NCBI RefSeq assembly: GCF_014645815.1
Contig: NZ_BMML01000003.1
Location: forward strand, 62,001-126,000
DNA length: 64,000 nucleotides
Reading direction: 5' to 3'
DNA from: Streptomyces fuscichromogenes
GTDB lineage: Bacteria; Actinomycetota; Actinomycetes; Streptomycetales; Streptomycetaceae
A program made the position numbers and the translations under genes. This document shows positions 34,347 through 42,269 of the stretch, piece after piece. Numbering within the stretch: the first letter of the stretch is position 1; the number at the start of each line of letters is the position of its first letter. The notes beneath the pieces were generated by a model. The model was not told where the DNA came from, made no database searches, and saw nothing but the letters and a program-made list of their open reading frames with translations.

Positions 34347-34535
34347 ATGAAGGTCGTCGTCGACATGAACAAGTGCCAGGACCACGGCCAGTGCGTCTTC
34401 GCGGCCCCCGACGTCTTCTCCCTGGACGACGCCGGCCACCTCGCCTACGTCTCCGACCCGGACGACGCACTGCGTGACGAGGTCGAGGAAGCGGCCGACG
34501 TCTGCCCGCTCCAGGCCATCCGGATCGAGGCCTGA
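34347..34535 (+). CDS. Single-cluster ferredoxin (probably [3Fe-4S] type) for the P450
   Basis: A 62-residue ferredoxin. Cluster ligand pattern is Cys10-x2-His13-x2-Cys16 and Cys53-Pro54: three Cys with His at the position of the second Cys, the C-x-x-H-x-x-C-(x)n-C-P form typical of actinobacterial P450 redox partners. It would carry electrons from the reductase to P450. ATG 34347 has AGGAGG six bases upstream. It is the first gene of the rightward operon, two bases before the reductase. Confidence 0.93.
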   Translation: MKVVVDMNKCQDHGQCVFAAPDVFSLDDAGHLAYVSDPDDALRDEVEEAADVCPLQAIRIEA

Positions 34536-34537
34536 CC

Positions 34538-35743
34538 GTGACTGCGCGCATCGTCGTGGCCGGTGCCTCCATGGCCGGCCTGCGTGCGGCCGAGCAACTG
34601 CGCGCGGCGGGCTGGCGCGGCGCGATCACCCTCGTCGGCGACGAACCGCACCCGCCCTACAACCGGCCGCCCCTGTCCAAGGAGGTCCTGGCCGGGAAGG
34701 CCTCCTTCGAGTCGCTGGCCTTCCGGCCCCGCGCCAGCGTGTCCGACGTCGAGTGGCGGCTGGGCCGGAAGGCCGTCGCCGCGGCTCTGGACGAGCGGAC
34801 GGTACGGCTCGACGACGGCACCGAGCTGTCGTACGACGGGCTGGTCGTCGCCACCGGGATGCGCCCCCGGCGCCTGGACTGCCCGGGACCGGCGGCCGGC
34901 CGCCACACGGTCCGTACCCTCGACGACGCCCGCGGTCTGCGCGAGGCGCTCACCCGGCCCGGTGCCCGGGTCGTCGTGGTCGGTGCCGGATTCATCGGCT
35001 GCGAGGTCGCCGCGACCGCGGTGGGTCTCGGCGTCGCCGAGGTGACGGTCGTCGATCCGCTGCCGCTGCCGATGGCCGGGCCGCTCGGCGAACTGCTGGG
35101 CCGTGCCATGCTGGAGCGGCACGAGGCACGCGGGGTGCGCTTCGCGCTCGGGACCGGGGTCGCCGGGTTCACGGGCGAGGAGCGGGTGACCGGCGTGGAG
35201 TTGAGCGACGGTTCCGTGCTGGCCGCCGACGTGGTGGTCGAGTCGGTCGGCTCGGTCGCCAACACCGAGTGGCTCGACGGAAACGGGCTCGACCTGGCCG
35301 ACGGGGTGCTCACCGACGCCCGTCTGCGGGCCGGCGGCCGGCCGGACGTGGTCGCGGTGGGAGACGTCGCCCGGTTCCCCAACGCCCGCTACGACGGTGT
35401 GCCGCGCCGGGTCGAGCACTGGTGCATCCCGACCGACACCGCCAAGCACGCGGCGAAGACGCTGGTCGGCGACGCCGAGCCGGTGCCCTTCGCGCCGTTG
35501 CCGTCCTTCTGGAGCGACCAGCACGACTTCCGGCTCCAGTCCTTCGGGGCGCCGGTGCTCGGCAAGGGGGACGTCCGCGTCCTCGACGGCGACCCGGAGG
35601 GGGACGTGCTCGTCGGCTACCACCACGACGGCCGGCTCGTCGGCGTCGTCGCGCTCGGCGGCCAGGCCATGACCGCGTCCGCCGCCCGCTACCGCGCCGA
35701 GCTGCTGAAGCAGCCCGCCCTGACCGAGACCGTTTCCGGCTAA
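34538..35743 (+). CDS. FAD-dependent ferredoxin reductase
   Basis: A 401-residue NAD(P)H:ferredoxin reductase of the putidaredoxin-reductase/BenC family. It shows the first FAD site VAGASMAGLRAAEQL, the family motif PYNRPPLSKEVLAG, the NAD site VVVGAGFIGCEVA (about residues 148-160) and a second FAD motif VAVGDVARF. It probably uses NADH to reduce the adjacent ferredoxin. The GTG at 34538 lies two bases after the ferredoxin stop, so translation is likely coupled. Together with ferredoxin and the divergent P450 it forms a complete class I system. Confidence 0.93.
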   Translation: MTARIVVAGASMAGLRAAEQLRAAGWRGAITLVGDEPHPPYNRPPLSKEVLAGKASFESLAFRPRASVSDVEWRLGRKAVAAALDERTVRLDDGTELSYDGLVVATGMRPRRLDCPGPAAGRHTVRTLDDARGLREALTRPGARVVVVGAGFIGCEVAATAVGLGVAEVTVVDPLPLPMAGPLGELLGRAMLERHEARGVRFALGTGVAGFTGEERVTGVELSDGSVLAADVVVESVGSVANTEWLDGNGLDLADGVLTDARLRAGGRPDVVAVGDVARFPNARYDGVPRRVEHWCIPTDTAKHAAKTLVGDAEPVPFAPLPSFWSDQHDFRLQSFGAPVLGKGDVRVLDGDPEGDVLVGYHHDGRLVGVVALGGQAMTASAARYRAELLKQPALTETVSG

Positions 35744-35753
35744 GGAGCCCCAA

Positions 35754-36566
35754 GTGACCGGTGTACGTGGCTTTTTCCACCCCAGGACGGCGACCGGAGC
35801 GTCGTCGCTGATCCCGGCGCCGCCCTGGCGGTACTCCGGTGACCTGCTCACCGTCGAGTACCGCACGGACCCCGCGCGGGTGCGTGAACTCCTCCCCGAG
35901 CCGCTGGAGCTCGCCGACGAGGACCCCGGCGCGGTCGCGCTGATCTGGGCCGACTGGCAGTCCTGCGCGGCGGCCGGGGACGAACTGCTCGACCCGGTGC
36001 GGGCGCAGTACAAGGAGGCCTTCGCGGTCGTGCGCTGCACGTTCCGGGGCCGGACGTACTCGCGGTGCGTCTACATCTGGGTCGACAAGGACTTCGCCAT
36101 CGCCCGTGGGCTGCACCAGGGGTATCCGAAGAAGCTCGGATCGATCCACCAGACGCGGCCGCATCCGTACGGGCCGGCGCCCCGGATCGAGGCCGGGGCG
36201 CGGTTCGGGGCGACGCTGGCGGCGGCCGACCGGCGGCTGGCACAGGCGGTGGTGACGCTGCGGGAGCCGTCCGCGACGAACGGGTTCGTCAACGCGCATC
36301 CGATGGCTCATCACCGGTGGCTGCCGGGGATCGAGAAGGGCGCGGGACCGGCTCTCGACGAGTTGATCGAGACGGGGGCCGCGGACTTCGAAGGGGGGCA
36401 ACCGTGGGTGGGAGAGGCCGAGTTGGAGCTGTTCGAGGCGCCCACCGAGGAGTTGGCGCGGCTGGAGGTCCGGGAGCCGGTCGCCGCGTACTACCGGCAG
36501 GTCGGGGTGGTCTGGGACGGGGGGCGGCTGCTGGAGAGCGGGACGTCCGCAGTGGTTGCCGGGTGA
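35754..36566 (+). CDS. Acetoacetate-decarboxylase-fold enzyme
   Basis: A 270-residue ADC-family protein. The region around GYPKKLGSI (about residues 122-130) matches the Lys-containing loop of acetoacetate decarboxylase, where the Lys forms a Schiff base with a beta-keto substrate. The rest aligns with the ADC beta-cone fold (VIWADWQSC, FVNAHPMAHHRW). It sits in the same operon as a homoprotocatechuate dioxygenase-like protein and a CHMS-dehydrogenase-like ALDH. Ten bases separate it from the reductase gene. It may supply the decarboxylation step of the ring-cleavage product; alternative chemistries (aldolase, hydratase) are known for this fold. Confidence 0.8.
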   Translation: MTGVRGFFHPRTATGASSLIPAPPWRYSGDLLTVEYRTDPARVRELLPEPLELADEDPGAVALIWADWQSCAAAGDELLDPVRAQYKEAFAVVRCTFRGRTYSRCVYIWVDKDFAIARGLHQGYPKKLGSIHQTRPHPYGPAPRIEAGARFGATLAAADRRLAQAVVTLREPSATNGFVNAHPMAHHRWLPGIEKGAGPALDELIETGAADFEGGQPWVGEAELELFEAPTEELARLEVREPVAAYYRQVGVVWDGGRLLESGTSAVVAG

Positions 36567-36593
36567 GGTGCGTGGTCGGGTGCGGGTGCGTTG

Positions 36594-36625
36594 TGGCTGG
36601 TCGCGCAGTTCCCCGCGCCCCTGAG
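36594..36625 (+). repeat. Single arm of a dispersed Streptomyces intergenic palindrome
   Basis: GGCTGGTCGCGCAGTTCCCC followed by GCGCCCCT matches one arm of a short palindromic element scattered in many Streptomyces intergenic regions (from memory). The complementary arm is absent, so it is a truncated copy in the 96-bp ADC-ALDH gap. The ribosome site of the ALDH gene follows. Confidence 0.5.
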
Positions 36626-36662
36626 CAGGTCCAGTTTCCCCCCATTGTCAGGAGCCCCTCTC

Positions 36663-38123
36663 ATGACTGAAAAGATCGTCGTCTCCGGAGTGTCAGTCGA
36701 CACCCGGCACTGGATCGGCGGCCGACGGGTCGCCTCTGCCGAGACGTTCACCGACAGTTCGCCCATCGACGGGCAGCCGATCGGCGAGATCGCCCGCGGC
36801 GGTCCCCCCGAAGCCGCGGCCGCCGTCGCCGCCGCCCGTGACGCCTTCCCCTCCTGGGCCGCCACCCCCCGTGCCGAACGTGCCCGGATCCTGCACGCCA
36901 TCGCCGACGGTGTCGACAAGCGCGTCGAAGAGCTCGCCATCGTCGAGACCACCGACAACGGGGCCCTGCTGCGCTCGCACCGACACGGTGTCATGCCCCG
37001 CGTGGCCCACAACTTCCGTTTCTTCGCGGACTGGTTGCTCAGGCTCGACCACGAGGACTTCGATACCCGAGGCCACCGCAACCACGTCAGCTGGGACCCC
37101 GCCGGCCCCTGTGTGCTGATCACCCCGTGGAACGCCCCGCTCATGCTGGCGACCTGGAAGGTAGCCCCGGCCCTCGCCGCCGGGAACACCGTCGTCCTCA
37201 AGCCCGCCGAGTGGTCCCCGCTCACCGCCTCCCTGCTCGCCGACATCGCCGCCGAGGCGGGACTGCCGGCCGGTGTGTTCAACGTCGTGCAGGGATACGG
37301 CGCCGAGGTCGGCGACGCGCTCACCTCCCATCCGGACGTGCGGCGGATCAGCTTCACCGGGTCCGTGCCCACGGCGAGCCGCATCGCCGCCTCGGCCGCC
37401 GCCAACCTGACTCCCCTGAGTCTCGAACTCGGCGGCAAGTCACCCCTGTTGGTGTTCGCCGACGCGGACCTGGAGCTCGCCGTCGACCTGGCGGTGGAGC
37501 AGTACGACAACGCCGGACAGGTCTGCCTGGCGGGCACTCGGCTGCTGGTCGAGGAGTCCGTCGCCGAGGAGTTCACCCGGCGGTTCGTGGCGAGGGCCGA
37601 CGCGCTGCGCCAGGGCGACCCCCGTGACGAGGCCACCGACATCGGGCCGAACATCCATCCGCGTCAGCTGGAGAAGATCGACGGGTTCGTACGGCGGGCC
37701 GTCGACGCAGGGGCGCGGGCCGTGATCGGCGGGCACCGCCGGGACGGGCAGTTCTACGCGCCCACCCTGCTCACCGACGTCGCGCAGGACAGCGAGGTCG
37801 TGCAGGAGGAGGTCTTCGGGCCCGTCCTCACCCTCCAGACCTTCGCCGACGAGGACGAGGCCGTCCGGCTGGCCAACGACACCCGGTTCGGGCTCGCCGC
37901 CACCCTCGCCACCGGAGACCCCGAGCGCGCCGAACGGGTCACCGCGGCGCTGGTCGCCGGCACCGTCTGGGTCAACTGCTTCTTCGTCCGCGACCTCCAG
38001 GCCCCCTTCGGCGGCTCCCGCCTCTCCGGTGTCGGGCGCGAGGGCGGTACCTGGAGCTTCGACTTCTACTGCGACCTGAAGAACACCGTCACCGCACCGA
38101 AGGGCTGGAAGGACCATGGGTGA
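36663..38123 (+). CDS. CHMS-dehydrogenase-like aldehyde dehydrogenase (HpaE type)
   Basis: A 486-residue NAD(P)-dependent ALDH. NAD site FTGSVPTASRIA, catalytic Glu in LELGGKSPLLVF, and nucleophile Cys288 in NAGQVCLAGTRLL are visible. Its similarity to 5-carboxymethyl-2-hydroxymuconate-semialdehyde dehydrogenases, and its position directly before a homoprotocatechuate dioxygenase-like gene, suggest oxidation of the ring-cleavage semialdehyde. ATG 36663 has AGGAG at proper spacing. The gene overlaps the next by eight bases, so the two are coupled. Confidence 0.9.
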   Translation: MTEKIVVSGVSVDTRHWIGGRRVASAETFTDSSPIDGQPIGEIARGGPPEAAAAVAAARDAFPSWAATPRAERARILHAIADGVDKRVEELAIVETTDNGALLRSHRHGVMPRVAHNFRFFADWLLRLDHEDFDTRGHRNHVSWDPAGPCVLITPWNAPLMLATWKVAPALAAGNTVVLKPAEWSPLTASLLADIAAEAGLPAGVFNVVQGYGAEVGDALTSHPDVRRISFTGSVPTASRIAASAAANLTPLSLELGGKSPLLVFADADLELAVDLAVEQYDNAGQVCLAGTRLLVEESVAEEFTRRFVARADALRQGDPRDEATDIGPNIHPRQLEKIDGFVRRAVDAGARAVIGGHRRDGQFYAPTLLTDVAQDSEVVQEEVFGPVLTLQTFADEDEAVRLANDTRFGLAATLATGDPERAERVTAALVAGTVWVNCFFVRDLQAPFGGSRLSGVGREGGTWSFDFYCDLKNTVTAPKGWKDHG

Positions 38124-39051
38124 GATCGTCGGGGCGGGGCTCCTCGCCCACGTCCCCACCATCGTGCTGCCGGAGGCCGACCGGCTGGAGCTGAACGAGG
38201 GCAAGGAGATCACCCTCGTCACCGGCCTCCGGCAGCTCCGCAGGGACGTCTTCGAGCGGGACGACTACGACACCGTCGTCGTCCTCGACTCCCACTGGGC
38301 GACCACCGTCGAGTTCGTCGTCAGCGCACAGCAGCGCAGGGCCGGGCTGTTCACCTCCGAGGAACTGCCGCGCGGGATGTGCCGGATGCCGTACGACTTC
38401 CCCGGTGACCCGGAACTCGCCCACAGCATCGCCTCGTTCGCCGACCGGCACGGCACGTGGATCACCCCGATCGACGACGAGTACCTGCCGATCTACTACG
38501 CCACCGTCAATCTGTGGAAGTTCCTGGGGGAGGGCCTGCCGGACAAGCGGTGGGTGACCATCGGGGTGTGCCAGACCGGCGACATGGAGGACCATCTGCG
38601 GCTCGGGCGGGCGCTCGCCGACGGGATCGCCGCCCTGCCGGGGCGGCGGGTGCTGCTCATCGCCTCCGGTGCCCTGTCGCACACCTTCTGGCCGCTGCGC
38701 GAGCTGCGCGACCACGAGGCCAGCGACCCGGTGCACATCCGTACGCCGGAGGCCCGGGAGGCCGACATCGAGCGCATCGAGTGGTTCAAGGAGGGCCGGC
38801 ACGACAAGGTTCTCGACACCATGGACGCGTTCTGGAAGTTCAAGCCGGAGGCCCGGTTCTCCCACTACCTGATGCTGGCCGGCGCCCTCGGCGAGCAGTC
38901 CTGCGCCGCCCCGGCCCGGCAGTACGGCGAGTACGAGAACTCCGTCGGCACCGGCCAGGCGCACCTCTGGTTCGACCGGCCCGCAGCGGGCTGGACCGGC
39001 ACCGGCGCGCCCGTGACAGCCGCGCCGAACAATCCGCACCGTCGCCCCTAG
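38116..39051 (+). CDS. Extradiol dioxygenase, class III, homoprotocatechuate 2,3-dioxygenase-like (HpaD type)
   Basis: A 311-residue LigB-superfamily ring-cleavage dioxygenase. It shows the pattern of HpaD/HpcB: AHVPTIVLPE, KEITLVTGLRQL, VVLDSHW (metal His), GLFTSEELP, a LIASGALSHTFWP segment with a conserved His, and the C-terminal GTGQAHLWF. It would cleave a catechol bearing an acidic side chain next to the hydroxyls to give a yellow semialdehyde, with Fe(II) or Mn(II). The start overlaps the ALDH stop by eight bases. Substrate is inferred from similarity. Confidence 0.88.
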   Translation: MGEIVGAGLLAHVPTIVLPEADRLELNEGKEITLVTGLRQLRRDVFERDDYDTVVVLDSHWATTVEFVVSAQQRRAGLFTSEELPRGMCRMPYDFPGDPELAHSIASFADRHGTWITPIDDEYLPIYYATVNLWKFLGEGLPDKRWVTIGVCQTGDMEDHLRLGRALADGIAALPGRRVLLIASGALSHTFWPLRELRDHEASDPVHIRTPEAREADIERIEWFKEGRHDKVLDTMDAFWKFKPEARFSHYLMLAGALGEQSCAAPARQYGEYENSVGTGQAHLWFDRPAAGWTGTGAPVTAAPNNPHRRP

Positions 39052-39061
39052 GAAGGCCGCC

Positions 39062-39907
39062 ATGCCCGAATTCCGCCGCATCCTTCTGGACGGCGCCGCC
39101 GTCCAGGTCACCGTCGACGGGGACGAACTCGTCGCCGGGGACGGCCGCCGCGTCAAGACCGAGGAGGCCCACCACCTGCCGCCGGTCGTGCCGTCCAAGG
39201 TGATCGCCGTCCATCTCAACCACCGCAGCCGGGTGGAGGAGTTCCGGATCGGGCTGCCCGACACCCCGACCTACTTCCACAAGCCGACCTCCGCCCTCAA
39301 CTCCCACCGGGGCGCCGTCGTCCGGCCCGAGGGCTGCAAGTGGCTCAACTACGAGGGCGAGGTCGCCATCGTCATCGGGCGGACCGCGCGGAACATCTCG
39401 CCTGCCGAGGCGGGGGAGTACATCGCCGGGTACACGGTCGCCAACGACTACGGGCTGCACGACTTCCGGGACACCGACGCCGGCTCCATGCTCCGCGTGA
39501 AGGGGTCGGACACGCTGTGCCCGCTGGGCCCCGGCCTGGTCACCGACTGGGACTTCCACGGCAAGCGGCTGCGTACCTTCGTCAACGGCGAGGTGGTGCA
39601 GGACGGTTCGACCGACGAGATGAAGTGGGACATGCACTACCTCGTCGCCGACATCGCCCGAACGATCACCCTGTACCCGGGTGACGTGCTGCTCTCCGGC
39701 ACCCCGGCCAACTCACGGCCCGTCCGGCCCGGCGATGTCGTCGAGGTCGAGGTGGAGGGCCTCGGGCGGCTCAGCAACCACATCGTCACCGGACCCACCC
39801 CGATCCGGACCGACGTCGGCGCCCAGCCCACCGAGTCCGAGGAAGTGCTGTCCACGGCGCTCGGCGGCGACTGGGAGTTCCGTGGCATCCGCGCGCCCCG
39901 CAGGTAG
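39062..39907 (+). CDS. Fumarylacetoacetate-hydrolase-family enzyme (HpaG/HpcE type)
   Basis: A 281-residue FAH-fold enzyme. Metal-binding acidic residues lie in LNYEGEVAIVIG and YTVANDYGLHDFRDTDAG, and the fold core in TLYPGDVLLSGTPA. HpaG-type members decarboxylate and isomerise 5-carboxymethyl-2-oxo-hex-3-ene-1,7-dioate in the homoprotocatechuate pathway; others hydrolyse C-C bonds or are hydratases. It starts 10 bp after the dioxygenase, in the same operon. E. coli HpaG has two FAH domains; only one is present here, so part of the role may be taken by the ADC-fold protein. Confidence 0.9.
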   Translation: MPEFRRILLDGAAVQVTVDGDELVAGDGRRVKTEEAHHLPPVVPSKVIAVHLNHRSRVEEFRIGLPDTPTYFHKPTSALNSHRGAVVRPEGCKWLNYEGEVAIVIGRTARNISPAEAGEYIAGYTVANDYGLHDFRDTDAGSMLRVKGSDTLCPLGPGLVTDWDFHGKRLRTFVNGEVVQDGSTDEMKWDMHYLVADIARTITLYPGDVLLSGTPANSRPVRPGDVVEVEVEGLGRLSNHIVTGPTPIRTDVGAQPTESEEVLSTALGGDWEFRGIRAPRR

Positions 39908-39950
39908 ACGCCACGGCAGGCGCCGGGAACCGGCGGGTAGGGTCGCGGCC

Positions 39951-40577
39951 ATGACCGAATCCGCCGAGCCCTCGCAGCACCCCGACGACCGGTCGCGCAG
40001 ACGGCTCGGCTACGGCGAGGGGCGCGAGGCGCTGCTCAAGGCCGCGGTCCGGGTCGTCGGCGCACGCGGCCTGCGGCACCTCACCTACCGCGCCGTGGCC
40101 GAGGAGGCCGGGGTCACCCATGGCCTCGTCGTCCACCACTTCGGCTCTCGGGACGCGCTGATCGAGGAGTCCCTCGCCTACGCCGTGCGCCTCAGCCTCA
40201 GCAGCAGCCTGCTGGAGCCCGGCACCGGGAAGCCCGAGGACTTCGTGGCCGGGCTGACGGACATGGTCGAGGACGACGCGGACGGCCAGGCGTACCAGTA
40301 CGAGCTGCTGCTGGAAGCCCGCCGCCGCCCCGAGCTGCTGCCGCAGGTCCGCGCGCTCTACGACGAGTACTTCGGAGCCTCCCAGCGCGAGCTGGACCGC
40401 ATCCTGCCCGGCGGCGCGAGCCCGGCCTTCAACCGGCTGGTCTTCGCCGCGCTGGACGGCCTGGTGCTGCACCAGCTCACCGGCATCGGCGACCGCGCCG
40501 ACACCGAGGCGGCCCTGTCCGAGCTGCGTGCCCTCCTGCACACTCTCGGTGAGCGGCCGCCGGAGAACCGCGACTGA
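39951..40577 (+). CDS. TetR/AcrR-family regulator, terminal gene of the ring-cleavage operon
   Basis: A 208-residue repressor. HTH at about residues 15-65 with ALLKAAVRVVGARGLRHLTYRAVAEEAGVTHGLVVHHFGSRDAL. It is at the end of the rightward operon, followed by a strong terminator, so it is expressed with its probable target. It may respond to an aromatic acid or to the amine itself. The MarR at 44494-45066 is an equally good candidate for the shared dyad; nothing in the sequence decides between them. ATG 39951 has only a weak ribosome site. Confidence 0.88.
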   Translation: MTESAEPSQHPDDRSRRRLGYGEGREALLKAAVRVVGARGLRHLTYRAVAEEAGVTHGLVVHHFGSRDALIEESLAYAVRLSLSSSLLEPGTGKPEDFVAGLTDMVEDDADGQAYQYELLLEARRRPELLPQVRALYDEYFGASQRELDRILPGGASPAFNRLVFAALDGLVLHQLTGIGDRADTEAALSELRALLHTLGERPPENRD

Positions 40578-40592
40578 GCGTGCCCGTCCCCG

Positions 40593-40622
40593 AACCCCCC
40601 GTCGCGGTCGCGCCGGGGGGTT
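40593..40622 (+). terminator. Intrinsic terminator of the rightward operon
   Basis: AACCCCCCG and CGGGGGGTT form a 9-bp stem with a 12-base loop, followed by TT, 16 bases after the TetR stop. One of the few terminators in the window with a T-tail. Confidence 0.8.
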
Positions 40623-40714
40623 TGCCATGCCCTGGGCAGAGCGGTTTCCCTGGCGTAAATTCCCCTTCCCACCCCCTTGTCAGATGGATAGTTCCGGCCC
40701 ACCATGGGGCAACT

Positions 40715-40730
40715 CGTTTGGCTCAAAACG
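40715..40730. promoter_or_regulatory. Shared dyad operator before the APC permease
   Basis: CGTTTGGCTCAAAACG (CGTTT-N6-AAACG) matches the reverse complement of the 16-mer at 34111 and 34218 at 13 of 16 positions and lies 34 bp before the permease start. It suggests that the permease-ALDH-hydrolase operon belongs to the same regulon. A weak -35 TTGTCA (40677-40682) lies upstream. Confidence 0.5.
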
Positions 40731-40763
40731 AAAACTCTCCCTTCCCCTCAGCAGGTGATCCGA

Positions 40764-42209
40764 GTGGACAGTCAGACGGTCGACGCCTCTCCGCAGGCCG
40801 GAGCGGGCAACCAGCCCGCGGCCGCCCTCAAACGCAACGCCCTGGGTGTCCTGGGCATCCTCTTCTTCGTCCTGTCCGCCCAGGCACCGCTCACCGGCAT
40901 CGCCGGCGCCGTGCCGATCGCGGTCGCCGTCGGCAACGGCGCCGGAGCCCCGGCCGCCTACGCCCTCGCCGGAGCGGTGATCCTGCTGTTCTCGGTGGGC
41001 TTCGTGGCCATGGGCCGGCATGTGGTCAACGCCGGCGCCTTCTACACGTACATCGGCAAGGGACTCGGCCGGACGACGGGCAGCGGCAGCGCCGCCGTGG
41101 CGCTGTTCGCCTACTGCACGGTCCAGGCCGCGATGTACGGCCTGTACGGGTACACCGTCAGCGGGCTCGTCGAGCACTACTCCGGCACGCACATCGCTTG
41201 GTGGGTGTGGACCCTGGTGACCATGGTCGTGGTCCAGGTGCTGGGCGCCGCCGGGATCGAGCTGGGCGCCAAGGTGCTCGCGGTGTTCGTGCTCGCCGAG
41301 TTCAGCATCCTGCTCGCCTTCGCCCTGGTCACCTTCGTCAAGGGCGGCGGGCCCGAGGGGCTCGACTTCGGCGGCACCTTCTCCCCGAGTGCGGTGCTCC
41401 AGGGCGCACCCGGCGTGGCCCTGATGTTCGCCGTCGCCTCGATGTTCGGCTTCGAGGCCACCGCCATCTACGGCGAGGAGGCCCGCGAACCCCGCAAGAC
41501 CGTCCCCCGGGCCACCTACCTCTCGGTGGCCGTGGTCACCGGCTTCTTCGCCTTCGTGTCGTGGATGCTGGTCTCCTCGTACGGCCCCTCGAAGGTCACC
41601 GCGGCCGCGGGCAAGGCACTGGCCGGCGGCGACTCCACGGTGTTCGTCTTCGCGCCGATCGCCGACCAGTTCGGCGGCTGGGTCAACGACGTGCTGCCGA
41701 TCCTGCTCGCCACCTCCCTCTTCGCGGGCATCCTCGCCTTCCACAACTCCGCCAACCGCTACCTGTTCTCCCTCAGCCGCGAAGGCCTGCTGCCGGGCCG
41801 GCTGCGCACCCTCAACCACCGGCACTCGCCGTGGGTCGCGGGCCTGGTCCAGACGGCGATCGCGGTGCTCCTGGTGATGCCCTTCGCCCTCGCCGACAAG
41901 GACCCGGTCCTCACCCTCTTCTCCTGGTTCAGCGGTGTCGGGGTCCTGGCCTGCATGCTGCTGTACTTCCTGACCTCGGTCTCGGTGATCGTCTTCTTCC
42001 GCCGCGAGCGCCTCGACACCCGGCTCTGGAACACGGTGATCGCCCCGGCCCTCGGTGCCCTCGGCATCGCCGCCATGATCTGGGTGATCCTGGCCAACTT
42101 CACGACCCTCATCGGCGGCGCCACCAGCACGGCCGTCTGGCTCGTCCTCGCCGTCCCCGCCGTCCTGGGTCTCGGGGCGGGCACCGCACGGCTCGTCCAC
42201 CGCCGCTGA
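40764..42209 (+). CDS. APC-family permease (PuuP-like amine/amino-acid importer)
   Basis: A 481-residue transporter with twelve predicted helices. The APC signature region LKRNALGVLGILFFVLSAQAPLTGIAGAVPIA is at the N-terminus, and FGFEATAIYGEEAREPRKTVPRATYLSV (about 230-257) is the conserved loop. It would import the amine or amino acid substrate by proton or sodium symport. GTG 40764 is chosen for AGCAGG upstream. It begins an operon with a PuuC-like ALDH and PuuD-like hydrolase. The dyad in its promoter ties it to the ligase/P450 regulon. Confidence 0.9.
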   Translation: MDSQTVDASPQAGAGNQPAAALKRNALGVLGILFFVLSAQAPLTGIAGAVPIAVAVGNGAGAPAAYALAGAVILLFSVGFVAMGRHVVNAGAFYTYIGKGLGRTTGSGSAAVALFAYCTVQAAMYGLYGYTVSGLVEHYSGTHIAWWVWTLVTMVVVQVLGAAGIELGAKVLAVFVLAEFSILLAFALVTFVKGGGPEGLDFGGTFSPSAVLQGAPGVALMFAVASMFGFEATAIYGEEAREPRKTVPRATYLSVAVVTGFFAFVSWMLVSSYGPSKVTAAAGKALAGGDSTVFVFAPIADQFGGWVNDVLPILLATSLFAGILAFHNSANRYLFSLSREGLLPGRLRTLNHRHSPWVAGLVQTAIAVLLVMPFALADKDPVLTLFSWFSGVGVLACMLLYFLTSVSVIVFFRRERLDTRLWNTVIAPALGALGIAAMIWVILANFTTLIGGATSTAVWLVLAVPAVLGLGAGTARLVHRR

Positions 42210-42220
42210 CGCACCCCGCC

Positions 42221-42247
42221 GGGCCCGGCCCCCGCACGGCCGGGCCC
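42221..42247 (+). terminator. Intercistronic hairpin between permease and ALDH
   Basis: GGGCCCGGCC-cccgcac-GGCCGGGCCC is a perfect 10-bp stem 12 bases after the permease stop codon. It may attenuate expression of the ALDH and hydrolase relative to the permease, or protect an mRNA end. Confidence 0.5.
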
Positions 42248-42269
42248 CCACCCCTCGATTGGGAACACC

